From the NCBI GenBank assembly GCA_964019425.1, contig OZ025856.1, positions 496,001 through 560,000 of the forward strand: a DNA stretch of 64,000 nt, in the 5' to 3' direction. The position numbers and the translations under genes were made by a program. The DNA comes from Flectonema sp. DT1601 (taxonomy: Eukaryota; Euglenozoa; Diplonemea; Diplonemida; Diplonemidae). Shown here one piece after another: positions 10,710 through 21,361 of this stretch. Every line of letters starts with the position of its first letter. The first letter of the stretch is position 1. The notes under the pieces were generated by a model. The model ran no database searches. It saw nothing but the letters and a program-made list of their open reading frames with translations, and was not told where the DNA came from.

Positions 10710-12747
10710 ATGTACGGAAAGCACCAGTATTTGGAGCTTCTGTCGCAAAGGTTTCCAAATAAGCAATCAGTCGCAACTGAGATTGTCAATTTAGAAACGA
10801 GTGTCAACCTACCAAAAGGAACAGAACACTTCTTAAGTGACTTACACGGGGAGTATGAAGCTTTTAGTCATATATTGAGATCGTGTAGTGGTGTTGTGAA
10901 GAGGCACATTTCTGAGATATTCGCAGCCACAGATACCAATGAACCAGTCATGACTGAATCACAGCAATACGACTTAGCTGCATTGATTTACTATCCTCAA
11001 GAGTTTATTGCGAGCGTGACTGACAAAATGAGTGTAAGTGAGATGAAGAAATGGTACAAAAGACAATTATTCAACCTCATAGCGGTAGCACAAAGTGTAA
11101 GCAGTAAATACACAAGAAAACATGTGATGAAATGTATTCCTAAAGACTACGAACACATGATAGCTGAAGTACTTCAACACACTCTCTTAACAAGAGAGCT
11201 GGCATCTGATCATTGGATTGTTGGACGAGTTGAAAGCAACAAAGAACGTTACTTCAGGGGAGTTATTGATAGTATTGTAGAGGTTGGAAGAGGATCAGCA
11301 ATGTGTTGCGTCTTAGCAGATTTAATATCCAGATTAGCAGTCGATCATCTTCACATCGTTGGTGATATTTACGACAGAGGTCCAGCAGCACACGATATCA
11401 TGGAGAGCCTTTGTAACTATCACTCTGTTGATATTCAGTGGGGTAATCATGATGTTTTATGGATGGCTGCTGCTGCAGGTTCAAAAGTTGGAATCTGTTC
11501 CACTATCAGAATAGCACTTCGATACAGCAACATGACTACCCTCGAAGATGCTTACGGAATAGCAATGTTTCCTCTTGCTCAACTAGCATTAAAATATTAC
11601 TCTAACGATCCCAACGCTGTTAAAATTTTCAATCCAAAAAAAAGTGCTGAACGAACCCATTCAGAGGAAGACACCATCCTACTCGCTAAGATGCAAAAAG
11701 CAATCGCAATAATGCAGTTCAAGTTAGAGGGATTGTATTGCATGAGACAGCCTGGATTTAATATGAGTGAAAGAATAATGCTTCACACACTTGATAAAAA
11801 TAAAGGAACGATAACAATCGGTGGTGTTGTTCATCCTTTGAACGACACATTCTTTCCAACAATTGATCCTAAAAACCCTCATAAGTTAAATGATGATGAG
11901 GCTTTGTGTATGCAGCAGCTTCTTCGATCGTTTCAGTGCTCTCGTTGGTTGCAAAAGCACATGGATTTACTTTGGTCACACGGATCTATGTACACTTGTT
12001 ATAATGGAAATTTATTGCTTCATGGTGCAGTTCCTATGACTGATGATGGTAAACTAGCTGAAGTTGAACTTGACGGTGTAATGTTATCAGGTAAACGTTA
12101 TTGCGATGCCTTGGAAGTTAAGGCAAGACAATGTCGTAAATATCCAAGAGGGTCTCCACAACACCAAGACGGTGTTGATACTTTATACTACCTATGGACA
12201 GGTAGCAAGTCTCCTCTCTTTGGAAAGGGTCGCATGGCTACCTTCGAACGCTATTTTGTTGAAGACAAAAAGACTCACCTGGAACCTAGAGATCCGTATC
12301 TCAAGAATAGACATACTGCTGAGGTTTGTAGGACTGTTCTTAAAGCTTTCGGTCTTAACCCTACAAAAGGAGTTATTATTAACGGACACACTCCAGTAAA
12401 AGTTAAAAAGGGAGAATCTCCAATCAAAGCTGAGGGTCGCCTAATTGTAATTGATGGAGGTCTCAGCAAAGCTTATCAAAAGGAAACTGGAATTGCTGGA
12501 TACACATTAATCTCAAACAGTTATGGAATGCTTCTTTCCGAACACAAGGGATTTCGAGGAAAATCCGCAGCGGTATCGTCTCACGCTGATAACCACGCTC
12601 GTACAATGGTCGTCAATAATAACAATAAAAGATTGTTAATTAGGGATACTGATAAGGGAAAAATGATTCAATCTGAAATTAAAGTTTTATACGAGTTACT
12701 ACACGCCTACGACAATGGCGAAATTTCAGAGAGAAAATCGAAATTAT

Positions 12748-12749
<2 letters not shown>
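10710..12749 (+). CDS. fbp: Fructose-1,6-bisphosphatase, class III (Firmicutes type)
   Basis: 679 residues from the first ATG (MYGKHQYLELL), matching the roughly 640-670 residues of Bacillus-type class III enzymes. A longer reading with an upstream TTG is unlikely in a eukaryote. Metallophosphatase signatures are in order: SDLHGEYEAF, GDIYDRGPAA, WGNHDVLW, INGHTPVK and GGLSKAYQKETGIAGYT. It hydrolyses fructose-1,6-bisphosphate to fructose-6-phosphate in gluconeogenesis using a calcineurin-like metal centre, unrelated to the class I enzyme of most eukaryotes. No targeting signal or peroxisomal tripeptide is seen (ends RKSKL; SKL is preceded by K, so a PTS1 is formally present). Glycosomal or peroxisomal import is therefore worth considering. 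A bacterial origin by transfer is likely but unproven. Confidence 0.93.
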
Positions 12750-12780
<31 letters not shown>

Positions 12781-12781
<1 letters not shown>

Positions 12782-12927
12782 TACCGACGTAGTCGGAGAA
12801 GAAACTATTCAGATTGAAAGCCGTTATTTCATATGGTCATGATTTATTTCCGTGTGACAGGATCCTGTCTGCGTTCAACGAAATATAATGCTAATCTGAA
12901 TGATTTCTACTTTGCCTACGTCGGTAC
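12781..12927 (+). repeat. Foldback repeat (MITE-like), copy B, with both ends preserved
   Basis: The best-preserved copy. It opens GTACCGACGTAGTCGG directly after a 30-base T run and closes CCTACGTCGGTAC before an A run, so about 38 bp at each end are imperfect inverses (also CTATTCAGATT against AATCTGAATGATT). It is 147 bp, non-coding, and starts 31 bp past the FBPase stop codon. Confidence 0.75.
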
Positions 12928-14333
12928 AAAACAAAAAAAAAACTGATTTTTTTTTGTTATTTCTCAATAACTGGAAACACATTCTGCTCTTTTGCGTTCG
13001 TAAGCAACTGTTGTGATGAAATTATCGTACTCAATGTATTAAGAATAAGGTGTTAAAGAAAAAAAAAAAAAAAAAAAAAAAAAAAAACACCAACGTAAGC
13101 TAGACTAAAGCATTCCCACTTTCTTGTAAAAGTGATTTTTTTTTTCTTCCTTTTTTTGCGAGTATTTCTCTGCAACTGGAAAAACACATTTTTCTGTTTT
13201 TTTGTTGTTGTTTATTTCACCTCGTTTAAGTCACAAGCAATTGATTGCTGTGAAATTATCGTTTTGAAGTAATAAAACAGAAACGTGTTGTGCTTTTCTT
13301 AATGTGATGATTGCTAACACTGGGTCCATATCGTACGTATCGGACAAAAGGATTTTTTTTCCCTTCTTTTATTTTTTAAAGAAAGGACTCATGTTATCAT
13401 TCACAAGCACTGAATCTGTTGGCTGTTTTCTTTTTTCCCCTTTTTTTTTTTCACACATCCCCCCAGTTTTTTTTCCTCTCCCTGTTTATCTTTCGCACTA
13501 CTAATTCATTATTTTAGTAATTATGACTAGTAGTTTATTCAAAAAAAAGAACGAAAAAAAAAAAAAAAAAACAGAAGGTTTGTCTTCCCTTTTGTCCCTT
13601 AGCTTTATGTGTGTTCCAACGGATGAGCTGTTAGTAAGGTCGCAGGTCACATATATGAGTGTGGAAAAAAAAAAAAAAAAGTTGTGAGCAAAGACCGTAA
13701 GCAGTTAACACACTGGCCAAGGATATAAAAAAAAAATAAAAAAAAAAAGTCTTCACAAAGACATATATTTGTGATTTGATACAGCATGTGTTAGTGGAGG
13801 TTTAAGGAAAAAAAAAAAAAAATTTAAAAAAAAGTGTTCCATTCCCACAAATAAGGCTCACACATCTACTTGTTGTGGCCATTATACAGAGCCAACGGCT
13901 TGTCGAACGTTGTGATAATGCCCATGCAGATGGGTACATATTTTGCAACAACAACAACAACAAAAAAAAAAAAAAACCTGTACGGTAGAAATGCGTATTG
14001 TTTTTACACAATTAAAATTATCATACAAATGTGCACATACCGCACCCAATGCCTTGCGATGCTATCTCAAAAAAAAAAAAAAAAAAAAAAATTGAAATTG
14101 AAATTTATTTCATCAGTTTAAATTATTTCCACAATCAGATTCCTAACTACGATATGATCACTTGGTATGGTGAGAGGGGCTTCTCACGGAGGTTTATACA
14201 GTCGGTTGTAATCCGTGAAAATTGATTTTTTCCTGTTCATCTTCTTTTTTTAAACATCAGAAGTCTTGTCATCTATTGGACAATATAATTTAAAGGGGAC
14301 AAAAAAAAAATGAGAAAAAAAAAGGGGCTTCGG
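12928..14333. other. Homopolymer-rich spacer with a diverged duplication
   Basis: About 1.4 kb dominated by A/T runs. The segment 12955-13050 (CAATAACTGGAAACACATTCTG ... GATGAAATTATCGT, shortened here) is repeated in diverged form at about 13155-13270 (GCAACTGGAAAAACACATTT ... GTGAAATTATCGT), a direct duplication of about 100 bp. No gene is supported. Confidence 0.55.
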
Positions 14334-15690
14334 ATGTCCCTCGCAGAAGCATCTAATGATTACCCACCATTCTTCTCGGTGGTGATCCCTTCGAGGATTG
14401 CTGGATCTGGGTTACCAAATGAATCACATTTAAAAGATCAAATGGAATTCCTACTCGCAAATGAAAACATCAGGGGTATCATATCGTTAACTGAAAACGG
14501 ACTTGATGAAATTCTAATAAACGAAGCGGGTTTGCAGTATTTACATCTTCCAACTGTTGACAAGACTCCTCCATCAGTGAGACAACTTGTCGAAGGATCG
14601 ATGTTCGTCGATAAAGTAAACAGTAACTCTGGAGTAGTTCTCGTTCATTGCAAAGAAGGAATAGGAAGAACTGGTACAATGATTGCTGCTTGGATGGTCT
14701 TATCACTTGGAATGAGCTCTTCCGATGCTATTTCTGATGTTAGAGAGAAGAGAGTCGGATCAATTCACCAACACCACCAAGAGCTTCGTCTCCAACAGTT
14801 AGAACGGATTTGCTCATCTCCTGAGAAGCTACAACTAATTAAAGAGGGGAAGTTCGACGAATCTGATTTCAACTTTGCAATCATAAAAGCATCAATCGCT
14901 CTTCTTCTTGCTCGTGTAAATAAAAGATTTTTATCTCAAGTTTACTACACTCGTTGGTTAGTTTGGGCTGCTGCTAGGTGTGATTGGTGTAGTCATCCAC
15001 AACCAAAGGTTTTTTTTTATTTTGTTTTCTGTTTCTGTTTCTTTTTTTAATTTTATTTCATTGTATAACAAAATGATTGTAAAAAAAAAGTCAACAAAGT
15101 GAAGTTGGTTGGTTCTTTTTTCTTTTTTTTTCCCATTCCGCAGCTAACATTGAAGGAAAAAAAAAAAAAAAAAAAACAGTTTCTCAACGAGGAGCGATCT
15201 CCTGTTTGGAGACCAAAAATTCAAACTTTTGAGCAACTAATTCGCAAAAGGTCATTAAGGTGTGCGATTTATGATTGTTAATTCATTTATACCTAATCAG
15301 TATTCTACTTTGTTAACAAAAAAAACAAAACAAAAAAGCAGCTCTGTAGGTAGTTGGGACAACCCCATGAACAGAACCATCAGCAAGGAATCTATCTGTT
15401 CTGCTTCTGGCAGTATGGCCAGTTCCCATGGAAGCCCAATTATCAAAAATATGAGTCTTTCTGCGTCCACTGCTGGGGTGACGTATTTGAGAGAGAAGAA
15501 GGTCGCTGCTATGATCCAGCAATCAATAAAAAAAATGCTGTTGGAAAGACCGACAAGTCCAGCGTTATTCCTTTCAAAGTTCTTTGCTGATTATATACAA
15601 GGGAGAAATGAAGATAGTTGTGGTGATCTTCCTTCGTTGGAGACATCGATTCAGCTTTCTCATCCCGTCGAGTGTGGCAGTGCTGAGTAG
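14334..15690 (+). CDS. Dual-specificity phosphatase with C-terminal Dpy-30 motif, three exons
   Basis: Exons 14334-15008, 15144-15259 and 15342-15690 join in frame to 379 residues. The introns are 135 nt (GTTTTT...CCGCAG, phase 0) and 82 nt (GTGTGC...AGCAG, phase 2); an alternative donor at 15251 keeps the same frame. Exon 1 is a compact DUSP23/PTP-like domain with the active loop HCKEGIGRTG (about residue 105: catalytic Cys and Arg present). Exon 3 carries a Dpy-30/RIIa-type dimerisation helix pair (TYLREKKVAAMIQQSI ... LLERPTSPALFLSKFF, about 312-350), a module of axonemal and PKA-anchoring proteins. A ciliary phosphatase is the inference. Another ATG eight codons upstream (14310) is possible. 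The unspliced frame would end in a Phe-rich tail, supporting splicing. Confidence 0.8.
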
Positions 15691-15903
15691 TGTCTGCTGC
15701 CATCGGTATTGCTCTTGTTTGTGTGGAATATTATTCTTTTTTTTGTTGTATTTCGGTGGATAAGTAAGTATTTTAAATTATCAAGGAAAATCGTGATCAT
15801 TTTTATTGGGTTTCATTTTTTTTTTTTTTTTTTAAAAAATGTTTTTTTTAATAAAATAACTCTGGTCTATACTATCGTGTGGCCTCCCCCCCCTTTTTTT
15901 TGT

Positions 15904-16222
15904 GTTGTTGTTTATGGTGCAATACACTTTTGTATTTTACGTACAAAAATCAAACAGTTATCCTCCCTCCTTTTTTTTACACTAACATCACCTTTTTTTT
16001 CACTGTATCTATAAGTAATGTTACATTATCGTTATGTTGTTTATGGTGCAATACACTTGTATTTTACGTACAAAATCGAACAGTTAACCCCCTCCTTTCT
16101 TTTCCCTTTTTTATTTCCAATCCCGTCGCCCCCCCGTGTATCTCAGAACTAATGTTAAATTATCGTTATGTTGTCTATGATACAAAACATTTGTATTTTA
16201 CGTACAAACTCGAACAGTTAAC
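15904..16222 (+). repeat. Tandem repeat, three copies of a ~100-120 bp unit
   Basis: Copies at about 15904-15962, 15979-16087 and 16137-16222, each with GTTATGTTGTTTATG-like sequence, TTGTATTTTACGTACAAA and AACAGTTA near its end. A fourth, dispersed copy is at about 2902-3009. Spacers between copies are C/T-rich. TTTGTATTTTACGTACAAA is itself a near palindrome. Non-coding; function unknown. Confidence 0.7.
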
Positions 16223-16526
16223 CCCCCGTGAGGAGATTAATTGTAGCGACTAGCCATGCGGGGAATTTTTGATTTACAGTTGTGACAGCTGTGGGTGGAG
16301 TGTAGCGAGGGAATGGCATTGCCACTTACCGGCTGCAGACCTTAAATGATAGTTATCACGTTTCCTTTTTGTTTTAGTTTTTTTTGTTGGTGGCTCCTTT
16401 AATTATTTCACAACGTTCTTGAACTACTTTTAATACGGTTCTCGGATCGTCAAATACGGCTATTGACAAAGAACCGCCCCCCCCCCTATTTTTTTCACAT
16501 TGATTTTAATTTACAGCTGTTTTTCA

Positions 16527-16820
16527 CTGTTACGGTAGCGTAGGCAAGAGGTGCTCAACTACGTTCACGTGGCCTCCACCAAAGAAACCAGGCAATGTTC
16601 AACGCCTTCTGTTTCATGGTGACAGTATTTTTATTTTTTTGTGCAAAGACCTGCAGTATTCTTCCCAGATAAATCTTTTCGTATCGTATCAAAGTTCCCC
16701 CCTTCCTTGGTGTTCGTCTTTTTCTATAGTTAGATTTTCAAGACAACATAATTATTAATGCTATATAAAAAGCTGTTACGGTAACACAGGCAAGTGGCGC
16801 TCAACTATGTTCACGTGGCC
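16527..16820 (+). repeat. Pair of ~48-bp direct repeats
   Basis: TGTTACGGTAGCGTAGGCAA...TTCACGTGGCC at 16527-16574 and TGTTACGGTAACACAGGCAA...TTCACGTGGCC at about 16773-16820. Related sequence (ACATAGGCAAGTGATGCTCA) appears near 34225, so this is a dispersed family. Confidence 0.55.
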
Positions 16821-17530
16821 GAGCTCTATATTCGTGTTAGCCAGTTTCAAGTTGCTTTATTTCATGACAGCATTTCTTGCTCTGGTGGTAGTTTATTTGA
16901 AGCACGCGATTGTGTGGACAGAATCCAGTTATAATGATTCATGTCTAATTTGTTGTGTGTTAACCTTTGATTTATTTATCAAAATCCACCCAACGTTCTG
17001 GAATTACTTTCTTGGATGGTTCGGTCTCAACAATTGATTGACTGGCTTTGTGTGGATTACTCTCGAAAACCCTAATAATAATTTTTAAAAGGCTAAGTTA
17101 AAAACATCACCATAGTTCATTGTATTACAATTTGTATTTTATAAATTTAAATATTTCTGACTCCATCGATTCCTTTTTATTGAGATAATTCTATCCGTGT
17201 GATGGTGTCTTTTTTTTTTTTTTTCTATTTATCTGGTGTGAGAAGATCTCATTCTCTCTCACTCTATCAGGTGAAGTGGGGGGTGGTTGCTGTTATTTTG
17301 TTAGAATTCATTTGATTTATCTTTTTTTCCCTTTCCACTTCGTTCACGTTGCCATTGTTCGATTTGAGATGACTTCTGAATAAGGACATTGAGCGAGAAG
17401 AAAATAATGCTGACACTGGATATGACTCACCGAGGTATCACTTTAGTAGTCACATCACTCTACTTTAACTATCCTGTCATTATGGTGTAAAAGGTAGTAA
17501 TCATTTATTTACATTTTTTTTTTTTTTTTT

Positions 17531-17684
17531 GCACCGACGAAGTCGGAGAAGAAAACTATTCAGATTAAAATATTATCCATCTTTCCCCGTCGTGGTTAGC
17601 AATACTGTCTGCGATCAACAAAATACAATGCTTTTTTTTATCTGAATGGGTCTTTTTTTTTTTTTTTTTTTTGTATTCCGACTA
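17531..17684 (+). repeat. Foldback repeat (MITE-like), copy C
   Basis: Opens GCACCGACGAAGTCGG after a T run. The interior has CTGCGATCAACAAAAT, then TTATCTGAATGGGTC, a second T run and a degraded end (GTATTCCGACTA). Orientation matches the other copies. Confidence 0.65.
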
Positions 17685-18530
17685 AGTGAGTGTGTTGGGC
17701 AGCACTTCTTTTTTTTTTAAAAAATATTGCTTGCCCCGTCACACGTTGTTTTTCCAGTTAGAACGAATAGATAGCAAAGCAAACGTTGTAAGGTGTTTAT
17801 GTGTTTCAGTTGAGCTGTCTTTTCAGACAATACTTTCGGTTGTTTTGATACAAATCCTTTCATTTATTGGTAGTCCGTCGTTGGAGGAAAAAAGAATAAA
17901 GATTCCACCATTTGACTAGAACTAATGTTCTCTTTCATAACCTCTACTTCTACGCGCAAAATGAAATTGTGTGTATGGCTGGCCACCGCTGCCAAGACGT
18001 TTTCGGGTCTCAATTTTTTTCACTAAAAAATTAGTTTTTTTTTTTTCCGTCGTCTGTCTTCGATTGGAGGCTGACATGTAATTCATAGTTGCCTTTTTTT
18101 TGTGATCCTTTTTTCTTTTTCTTCAATCATCGTTTCCTTATTTACACTGTAAGATATTTTGTTTTGATTCTCTTGTGGTGTTTTCTTAAATAGCTTTGTG
18201 GCCCTCTCATTCGCCACAAAATCAATTTTTCTCTCTCCCTCTAGTATTTCGATTCTCTTGTGGATACTTGTCCCTTTCTTACTAAAATGTACCGCAATTC
18301 ATTGATGGGATTGATTTCATTTCTTGAACACTAATTTTTCTCTTGATAGGTAAAACACTTCATGGCTTCTATCAGATGCTTAGTTTGATCGATGAATATT
18401 CAGGTCGCTTGATGAAGGGTAATGAAGGAAAAAAAAAAAAAATTAATTAATTATTATCAGTTTTTTTTTTTTTCATTTTCAAGATAATAAGGGAAAAAAT
18501 ACAAAAAATCAGGGAAAGTCGTTTTTTCTC

Positions 18531-19961
18531 ATGTGGAGGAGGAAAACTCCAGGGTCACCTGCTGCGAGTACAGGAAGCCCAACAGCGATGTCAGCGATTG
18601 ACGAGGAGCAGTTAAATGATGACGATCACAAGGGACAGAGGATTAGAAAATCAGTTTGTAGAATGTTAAGATCAACTAAAAGTGAAATACCTCTCTCTGA
18701 TATCACTGTCGTCTGCGCAACATGGAATGTTGGAGAAAGCCATCCCGTTGTCAACATGGAGAGCTGGCTTCGAGCAGGATGCGATGCCGGTAGAAATCCT
18801 CACATCATTGCTGTATCTCTTCAAGAAGTCGATATGTCTGTTAAAGCTCTAGCGAACGAACAGTCAAATAAAGGAGCTGTTTGGCTTCAAAATATTCATC
18901 AACAGCTGGGTGGACCAGAAGCCTACACTCCAATGAACCCAACACAAGTTGTTGGACTAATGCTTTTGATATTCGTTCGCACTGATATAAACTCACAAGT
19001 TAGACATGTCTCATCGGATGTTATAAGACAAGGGAAACATGGTCTTATTGGAAACAAAGGATGCATTGGACTGCGACTATCAATAAGGGGGCGTAGCATC
19101 TGTATAGTCGCAGCTCACTTTGTTCCAAATATCGAAGGATGGGGAAGACGAAATGCTCTTTACAACCAGCTTGTCCAAGAACTGGTTTTTGAAGTAGCTG
19201 AGAACGATGATGCTCTGTTCTCATTACAATGCATGTCTGAGTTAAATCCTATTCCTGAACAAACTAAAAAAAAAATTCAAACCATGGGACACGACTATGT
19301 CATCATACTTGGTGATCTGAATTATAGAATCGATAACCTGTCAGAATCAGAGGTCCGTACCGCTATAACTGAAAAAAATTATGCGAAATTATTGGAAAAC
19401 GACCAACTTTGCATAAGTATAAAACGTGGTGAAGCCTTTAAAGGTTTTTGCGAAGCTCCCATTGACTTTGATCCAACATATAAGTATGAGGAGGGAACGG
19501 ATACGTATGCGCAATCTGCTTCAGACGGAAAAGGAAAAAAAAGAATTCCAGCTTGGTGCGATAGAGTTGTGTTACATATGAAACCAGAGCACGATAATAG
19601 AAAAACATTTGTCGCTTATAATAGATTTGAAGATGCTTTGTCTGATCACAGACCTGTTGCAGCCTGCATTCGATTGGGTGTTTGGTCATTAACACCAACT
19701 CAATCTGTAAAATTAATAGAAGACAATTCAAAAGAAGCAGAACTTGTTGAAGACAGTGAATGGCATCGTCGATGGGTCAAAAGATATCTTGGTCCAGCTC
19801 ATGAATCTCTCGTCACGTCAGAAGAGTTATCAGCCGATTTTAAAATGCAAGAAATACCAGAATACGATCTCCATTGGAGAGAAGGAAGAACTTATTCCAG
19901 GATATCTCCTACCTCACCATCAGCATTCGATACTGATGTTACATCGTCGTATAGTCACTAG
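18531..19961 (+). CDS. Inositol polyphosphate 5-phosphatase
   Basis: 476 residues. The catalytic domain (about 60-390) shows the family motifs in order: CATWNVGE, SLQEVD, GNKGCIGLR, AAHFVPN, ILGDLNYRID, PAWCDRV and SDHRPV, so metal-binding, catalytic and substrate residues all look intact. It removes the 5-phosphate from phosphoinositides and/or soluble inositol phosphates at cell membranes. There is no SH2, SAC, RhoGAP or PH domain and no visible CaaX box, so it is a minimal enzyme; substrate choice cannot be read from sequence. The N-terminal 55 residues are disordered, and the C terminus (after about 410) carries no known domain. A second in-frame ATG 22 codons in could also serve as start. 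Confidence 0.93.
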   Translation: MWRRKTPGSPAASTGSPTAMSAIDEEQLNDDDHKGQRIRKSVCRMLRSTKSEIPLSDITVVCATWNVGESHPVVNMESWLRAGCDAGRNPHIIAVSLQEVDMSVKALANEQSNKGAVWLQNIHQQLGGPEAYTPMNPTQVVGLMLLIFVRTDINSQVRHVSSDVIRQGKHGLIGNKGCIGLRLSIRGRSICIVAAHFVPNIEGWGRRNALYNQLVQELVFEVAENDDALFSLQCMSELNPIPEQTKKKIQTMGHDYVIILGDLNYRIDNLSESEVRTAITEKNYAKLLENDQLCISIKRGEAFKGFCEAPIDFDPTYKYEEGTDTYAQSASDGKGKKRIPAWCDRVVLHMKPEHDNRKTFVAYNRFEDALSDHRPVAACIRLGVWSLTPTQSVKLIEDNSKEAELVEDSEWHRRWVKRYLGPAHESLVTSEELSADFKMQEIPEYDLHWREGRTYSRISPTSPSAFDTDVTSSYSH

Positions 19962-20116
19962 AGTTACCTACTGTGACTGGGGTCAAACTTTCTACTACGA
20001 GCAATGCGGAAAAATCCGAGCTGACATTGTTCGATCAATTTTTTATTTTTGTTAAAAAAAAAACGGCGCTGATCTCAAGTTAAAAGGGCAGTTGTTTTTT
20101 TTTTTTCATGTATGAT

Positions 20117-20148
<32 letters not shown>

Positions 20149-21361
20149 GTTGCGAGAATAGAAGGTCGAAGTAAGAAAAAAAAAAGAAAGATTAAAAAGC
20201 CCTTCATACACTGTTTCATCTCATGGGTATTTCCCTTCAGAATTATTTTTATTTAAAAATTTTTTTGGTTGCCTTTGTGTAGTGAATCTGCTACAGGTAC
20301 CATTTTCCTGTCATTTCTTATAATCGTTATTACTCCCTCTCTTTGATGAAAATTGGCGTTATCAGCCATCTCTAACACTGTCTGCTCGCGTGGGCGGTGG
20401 GTTTAGGTAGTCATTTGTTCCAGGTTATTCCGTCTGTGAGAGCCTCACGGTTAGCGATATATACTGTTACCCTGTTGAGCTTTTCCTGGCTTTTGGCTCC
20501 TAGGCTTCGTAAATAAATAAATAAAATACTTTTTTTTTCCGATTTCCCCCTTTCCATTTAATTATGGTTCTGAAATCATGAATCAGGGTCAACGTTGAAA
20601 CCATTCCAACTATTCTATTCTCTTGATGGTTCTCTGTTCTTATGTTTCTTCTTTGGTACGTAAATTTTTATTTTATTTTTTTTTTTATGTATGTCTCAGC
20701 TGTTCCACTTTTCCTTATCAACGAGAATTTTCTTTTTTTTTTTTTTGCAACAAATATTTTTTGTATTCCGTTGAGTGATAGCAAGTGCTCAAATTGCCCA
20801 ATAATGGCAACAAATAACTGAGGCAGCGAAGAGAAGTAGTAACGGCAGCGCATATTAATGCTGCTCGCTGTTAAAAAACTCGTAGTTGGCTCTTCGGTTG
20901 GAACCAGAGTACAAGTTGCATCCTTCCTCGGTGGTAGCTTCCGTACTGGGGGTTATGATTGTTGAATATTACAACCCGTTGTATCAAAGACTTGTGCTCT
21001 TTTTCTTTTACCATTAGATTATGTTCTTCAGATTTAAATCTGTCAGTGAGTCAGAGTAACTGCGATGACAGTGAATACGAAAGGTAACTTCTATTTGCTG
21101 AATATTTCTTAGATTCAAAAAAAAAAAAAAAAAAAAAAACTAATAAATTTAGATATTTTACCTTAACTTTTATTTTTATTGTCAGAGAACACTAATTAGA
21201 TAAAGAGACCAACGGAATGCTCTCCGTTGTATTGATATGGAGAAGGTGATCTATATCAGAGAAGAGCCGTGTGAAGAGCCGTGTTATTTATTTTTTAGTT
21301 GAAAGGATATTATTCTATTCTCCTTTTCTTAATTAAGAGAAACATAAAAATATAAAAAATA
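19962..21361. other. Spacer, no gene recognised
   Basis: 1.4 kb AT-rich with T/A runs at 20095-20148 and 21117-21140 and a short direct duplication GAAGAGCCGTGT near 21265-21290. I checked both strands for tRNA-like or protein-coding signal and see none that holds up. Confidence 0.5.

Larger units (their letters stand above)
15691..18530. other. Long repeat-rich spacer
   Basis: 2.8 kb without a convincing gene. It holds a three-copy tandem repeat (15904-16222), a pair of about 48-bp repeats (16527-16820) and foldback copy C (17531-17684). The 17083-17125 stretch (AAAAGGCTAAGTT...) recurs near 27330. Open frames such as 16807-17037 run through these repeats and have no family features. Confidence 0.6.

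Noticed and set aside
16807-17037. 76-residue hydrophobic frame
   Set aside because: It begins inside a dispersed repeat and has no recognisable motif.
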